Assembly: GCA_964489215.1 (NCBI GenBank)
Contig: CAZAYB010000037.1
Span: 1-16,741 of the forward strand
Source of the DNA: CAZAYB01 sp964489215
Lineage (GTDB): Bacteria; Planctomycetota; Phycisphaerae; Sedimentisphaerales; Anaerohalosphaeraceae
Direction: 5' to 3'
Length of the DNA: 16,741 nt
A model generated the notes under the pieces. It did not search any database, had not been told where the DNA came from, and was given only the letters and a program-made list of their open reading frames with translations. Positions 14,847-16,741 of this stretch are shown here, piece by piece; position 1 is the first letter of the stretch; each line of letters begins with the position of its first letter. The position numbers and the translations under genes were made by a program.

Positions 14847-16103
14847 TTACATAAGCACGGTAATCATTTTTACCATCGGCAGGAACATTGCCACTACGAT
14901 AGTTCCGACAAGTCCGCCGAGTACGACAATCATTACCGGTTCGAGCAGGCTCATAAGCGATGAGACACGTACGTCAGCGTCTTCATCGAAATTGTTAGCA
15001 ATTTTTTCGAGCATTTTATCAAGGTCACCGGTTTCCTCTCCCACGTCTACCATGTTTACGACGATGGAGTCGACAGTTTTGCTTGCCCTTAGCGGATTTG
15101 CGAAGGTATCGCCCTGCCTGATAGAGTTGTGCACCCTTGAGAGCATTCTGGCGTATACTTCATTACCGCTTGTTTCACGTGTAATGTTAATTGCTTCGAG
15201 AATCGGTACACCAGCGGAGATCAGTGTTCCGAGGGTACGGGTCCATCTTGCAACGGAAGTGAAGTATGATATTTTCCCGACTACGGGCATCCTTAGCTTT
15301 ACGACGTCCAGGACGTATCTTCCGTGCCGGAATTGCCTTACAAGCTTGAGCAAAGCAATGATTACAAACGGGGAAATAATGACAATAAGGGCGTTAAGTC
15401 CCTTTCTTGCGAGCAGCCAGTTGCTTATGTTAAGCAGAATCTGTGTAAGAGCGGGCAGGCCTTCTTCACCGTCACTCATATCGGTAAGCACCTCAGCGAA
15501 AGTTGGTATGATAAAGATCATAAGACCCAGAACGATAGCAAGTGCAACTGTGATAACAACGGCAGGGTAAACCATTGCGCCTTTAATTTTACTTTTCAAA
15601 CGCTGGTCCTTTTCCATAAAGTCAGCGACACGCTGGAGGATGACATCGAGCACACCTCCAACCTCCCCGGCGGCGACCATGTTTACGAAAAGCCTGTTAA
15701 ATGCCTTTGGGAACTTTCCCATAGCCTCGGAAAGCGTTGCCCCCCCTTCGATGTCGTCAGCGAGGTAACCGAGTACGCGTTTGAATGAACCGGCTTTTTG
15801 CTGCTGTTCGAGAATTCTAAGCGATCTTAGAATGGCAAGTCCGGCGTCCTGTAGGGTTGACAGCTGGCGGGCAAACTGTGTAATAACCTTAAGCTTTACC
15901 TTTCTATTGCCGCCCGGCCTTGCTTTTGGCTTTGCACTTGTCTGAGCCTTTACCTTTTTTGCGGCACCTTTGGCCCGGACCTTTGTGGGGAACAGGCCCT
16001 TGTTGCGAATCTTGCTTATCGCTTCCTTACTGCTTAGAGCATCAATTTCAGCCTTTACTTCCTGGCCCTGTGAGTCCAGAGCTTCGTATGCAAATGTCGG
16101 CAT
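14847..16103 (-). CDS. gspF: Type II secretion / type IV pilus inner-membrane platform protein GspF/PilC, 418 aa
   Basis: This is the polytopic inner-membrane protein that couples the ATPase to pilin assembly. It starts MPTFAYEALDSQGQ, the standard GspF N-terminus, followed by a Lys/Ala-rich basic linker (about 43-70). Two GspF repeats follow (about 73-197 and 278-400), each with the typical FARQLSTLQDAGLAILRSL / VARWTRTLGTLISAGVPILEA helices and the GE.GG / GEETG turn (146-150 and 355-359). Transmembrane segments are at about 178-201, 236-256 and 388-410. Length is normal. The frame opens at a TTG (16109) but GGAG is two bases from it and eight from the ATG at 16103, so I choose the ATG. It follows the ATPase gene by 59 bases. 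PilC of a type IV pilus is equally possible; the pseudopilin order favours GspF. Confidence 0.95.
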   Translation of the reverse strand: MPTFAYEALDSQGQEVKAEIDALSSKEAISKIRNKGLFPTKVRAKGAAKKVKAQTSAKPKARPGGNRKVKLKVITQFARQLSTLQDAGLAILRSLRILEQQQKAGSFKRVLGYLADDIEGGATLSEAMGKFPKAFNRLFVNMVAAGEVGGVLDVILQRVADFMEKDQRLKSKIKGAMVYPAVVITVALAIVLGLMIFIIPTFAEVLTDMSDGEEGLPALTQILLNISNWLLARKGLNALIVIISPFVIIALLKLVRQFRHGRYVLDVVKLRMPVVGKISYFTSVARWTRTLGTLISAGVPILEAINITRETSGNEVYARMLSRVHNSIRQGDTFANPLRASKTVDSIVVNMVDVGEETGDLDKMLEKIANNFDEDADVRVSSLMSLLEPVMIVVLGGLVGTIVVAMFLPMVKMITVLM

Positions 16104-16135
16104 AATCAATTCTCCTGTCTATATAGGTTTATTTT

Positions 16136-16149
16136 CGGGCCTTTGCCCG
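16136..16149 (-). other. Small GC hairpin in the gspE-gspF gap
   Basis: CGGGC (16136-16140) and GCCCG (16145-16149) are inverted copies with a CTTT loop. In the mRNA the loop is AAAG and the hairpin is followed by AAAATAAACC. It has the same CGGGC/GCCCG arms as the hairpin at 14807-14822 and lies in the same kind of intercistronic position, upstream of a ribosome site. Confidence 0.3.
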
Positions 16150-16162
16150 TTTCTTCATATTT

Positions 16163-16741
16163 TTACTCTACTTCGGTAGCGAGGGTCTCTCTTACGACTT
16201 CCTCAATTGTGGTGATTCCATCATATATCAGCTGGATACCGTTTTCGCGGAGCAGTGTCATATCGTTTTTCCTCGCAGCGTCTCTGATTACCGAAGTTGA
16301 GGCGTTGTTCATGATAAGTTCGCGTATGTCATCGTTAAATGTCATTATTTCATAAATACCAGTTCTGCCTTTATATCCTGTGTTGTGGCACTGTTCACAG
16401 CCTTTTCCGTAGAAGAATTTTTTACCCTCTACCTCGTCAGGTGAAAGCCCGACTTCCATTAAGGACTCTTCGGGGGGGTCGTATGGGGTCTTGCAGTTCT
16501 GGCAGATTCTTCTTACGAGCCTTTGAGCTACCACACCTTCGATAGTTGCGGTAATAAGGAAGGTCTCGAGCCCGAGGTCTATAAGACGAGCGACAGTGCC
16601 GGGTGCGTCGTTTGTGTGAAGGGTAGTAAAAACAAGGTGTCCTGTGAGAGAGGCCTGAATGGAAATCTGTGCTGTTTCGAGGTCACGCACTTCACCAACC
16701 ATTACTACGTCAGGGTCCTGACGCAAAATTGAACGCAGGCA
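16163..16741 (-). CDS. gspE: Type II secretion / type IV pilus assembly ATPase GspE/PilB, C-terminal 192 residues (partial)
   Basis: This is the 3' end of a gene that begins beyond the right edge; the frame is open to the window's end and reads CLRSILRQDPDVVMVGEVRD, the Walker B region of the secretion ATPases. The hexameric ATPase sits on the cytoplasmic side of the membrane and drives pseudopilus assembly. Counted in the fragment, the His box is GHLVFTTLHTNDA (34-46), and the tetracysteine zinc motif typical of GspE/PilB is CQNC (80-83) and CEQC (115-118). It is followed by GYKGRTGIYEIM (122-133). The Walker A lies outside. The zinc motif argues against the retraction ATPase PilT. It is followed by gspF after 59 bases. 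Choice between GspE and PilB rests on the downstream gene order. Confidence 0.94.
   Translation of the reverse strand, partial: CLRSILRQDPDVVMVGEVRDLETAQISIQASLTGHLVFTTLHTNDAPGTVARLIDLGLETFLITATIEGVVAQRLVRRICQNCKTPYDPPEESLMEVGLSPDEVEGKKFFYGKGCEQCHNTGYKGRTGIYEIMTFNDDIRELIMNNASTSVIRDAARKNDMTLLRENGIQLIYDGITTIEEVVRETLATEVE

Noticed and set aside
14836..15570. Plus-strand open frame of 244 codons opposite gspF
   Set aside because: It is antisense to a clear GspF. Its Ser/Thr/Ile-rich low-complexity product looks like the reverse of hydrophobic helices and has no recognisable motif.

Overview
The window looks like a chromosomal segment of a planctomycete, probably of the class Phycisphaerae. This is an inference with no marker gene behind it. 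It rests on moderate GC content, several oversized prepilin-like proteins, Ala rather than Gly before most prepilin cleavage sites, a GspK-like protein with an acidic DADGDGIAD loop ahead of an LNINTA motif, and a large unknown-domain/TlpA thioredoxin fusion. I see no rRNA, tRNA, CRISPR array, insertion sequence or phage gene.

Positions 1-1877 (minus strand) hold three co-directional genes. They are, in order of transcription, a small DUF2752 membrane protein with a CPGCG motif, an unrecognised lipoprotein, and the first 216 codons of a D-3-phosphoglycerate dehydrogenase (serA) that runs off the left edge. A 138-170 base divergent spacer follows, with a good sigma70-type promoter facing right. 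That promoter drives an inositol-monophosphatase-family gene (2016-2831) and a 775-residue exported protein (2868-5195) with a C-terminal TlpA/ResA-like thioredoxin domain (WCPPC). The two strands converge at 5196-5305, where two different hairpins appear to serve as terminators, one for each direction.

Positions 5306-16741 (minus strand) form one long operon for a type II secretion / type IV pilus-like assembly machine. In transcription order it contains the end of a GspE/PilB ATPase, a GspF/PilC platform protein, four GspG-like pseudopilins, then single GspH-like, GspI/PilV-like, GspJ/PilW-like and very large GspK-like pseudopilins. This is the classical gspEFGHIJK order, but with the G position quadrupled and K enlarged about threefold. 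The GspE ATPase and GspF would drive assembly of a periplasmic pseudopilus, with GspG-like proteins forming the shaft and H, I, J, K probably forming the tip. No secretin (GspD), GspC, GspL, GspM or prepilin peptidase (GspO) is in the window, so the system must be completed elsewhere.

Gaps inside the operon are 12-82 bases. Several contain hairpins that may set the relative amounts of the subunits. Three of the four GspG-like proteins are clearly paralogous along their whole length, and all four end in a shared acidic motif of the type SAGxDxxxGTxDD, probably a metal-binding loop. The operon's promoter is outside the window.
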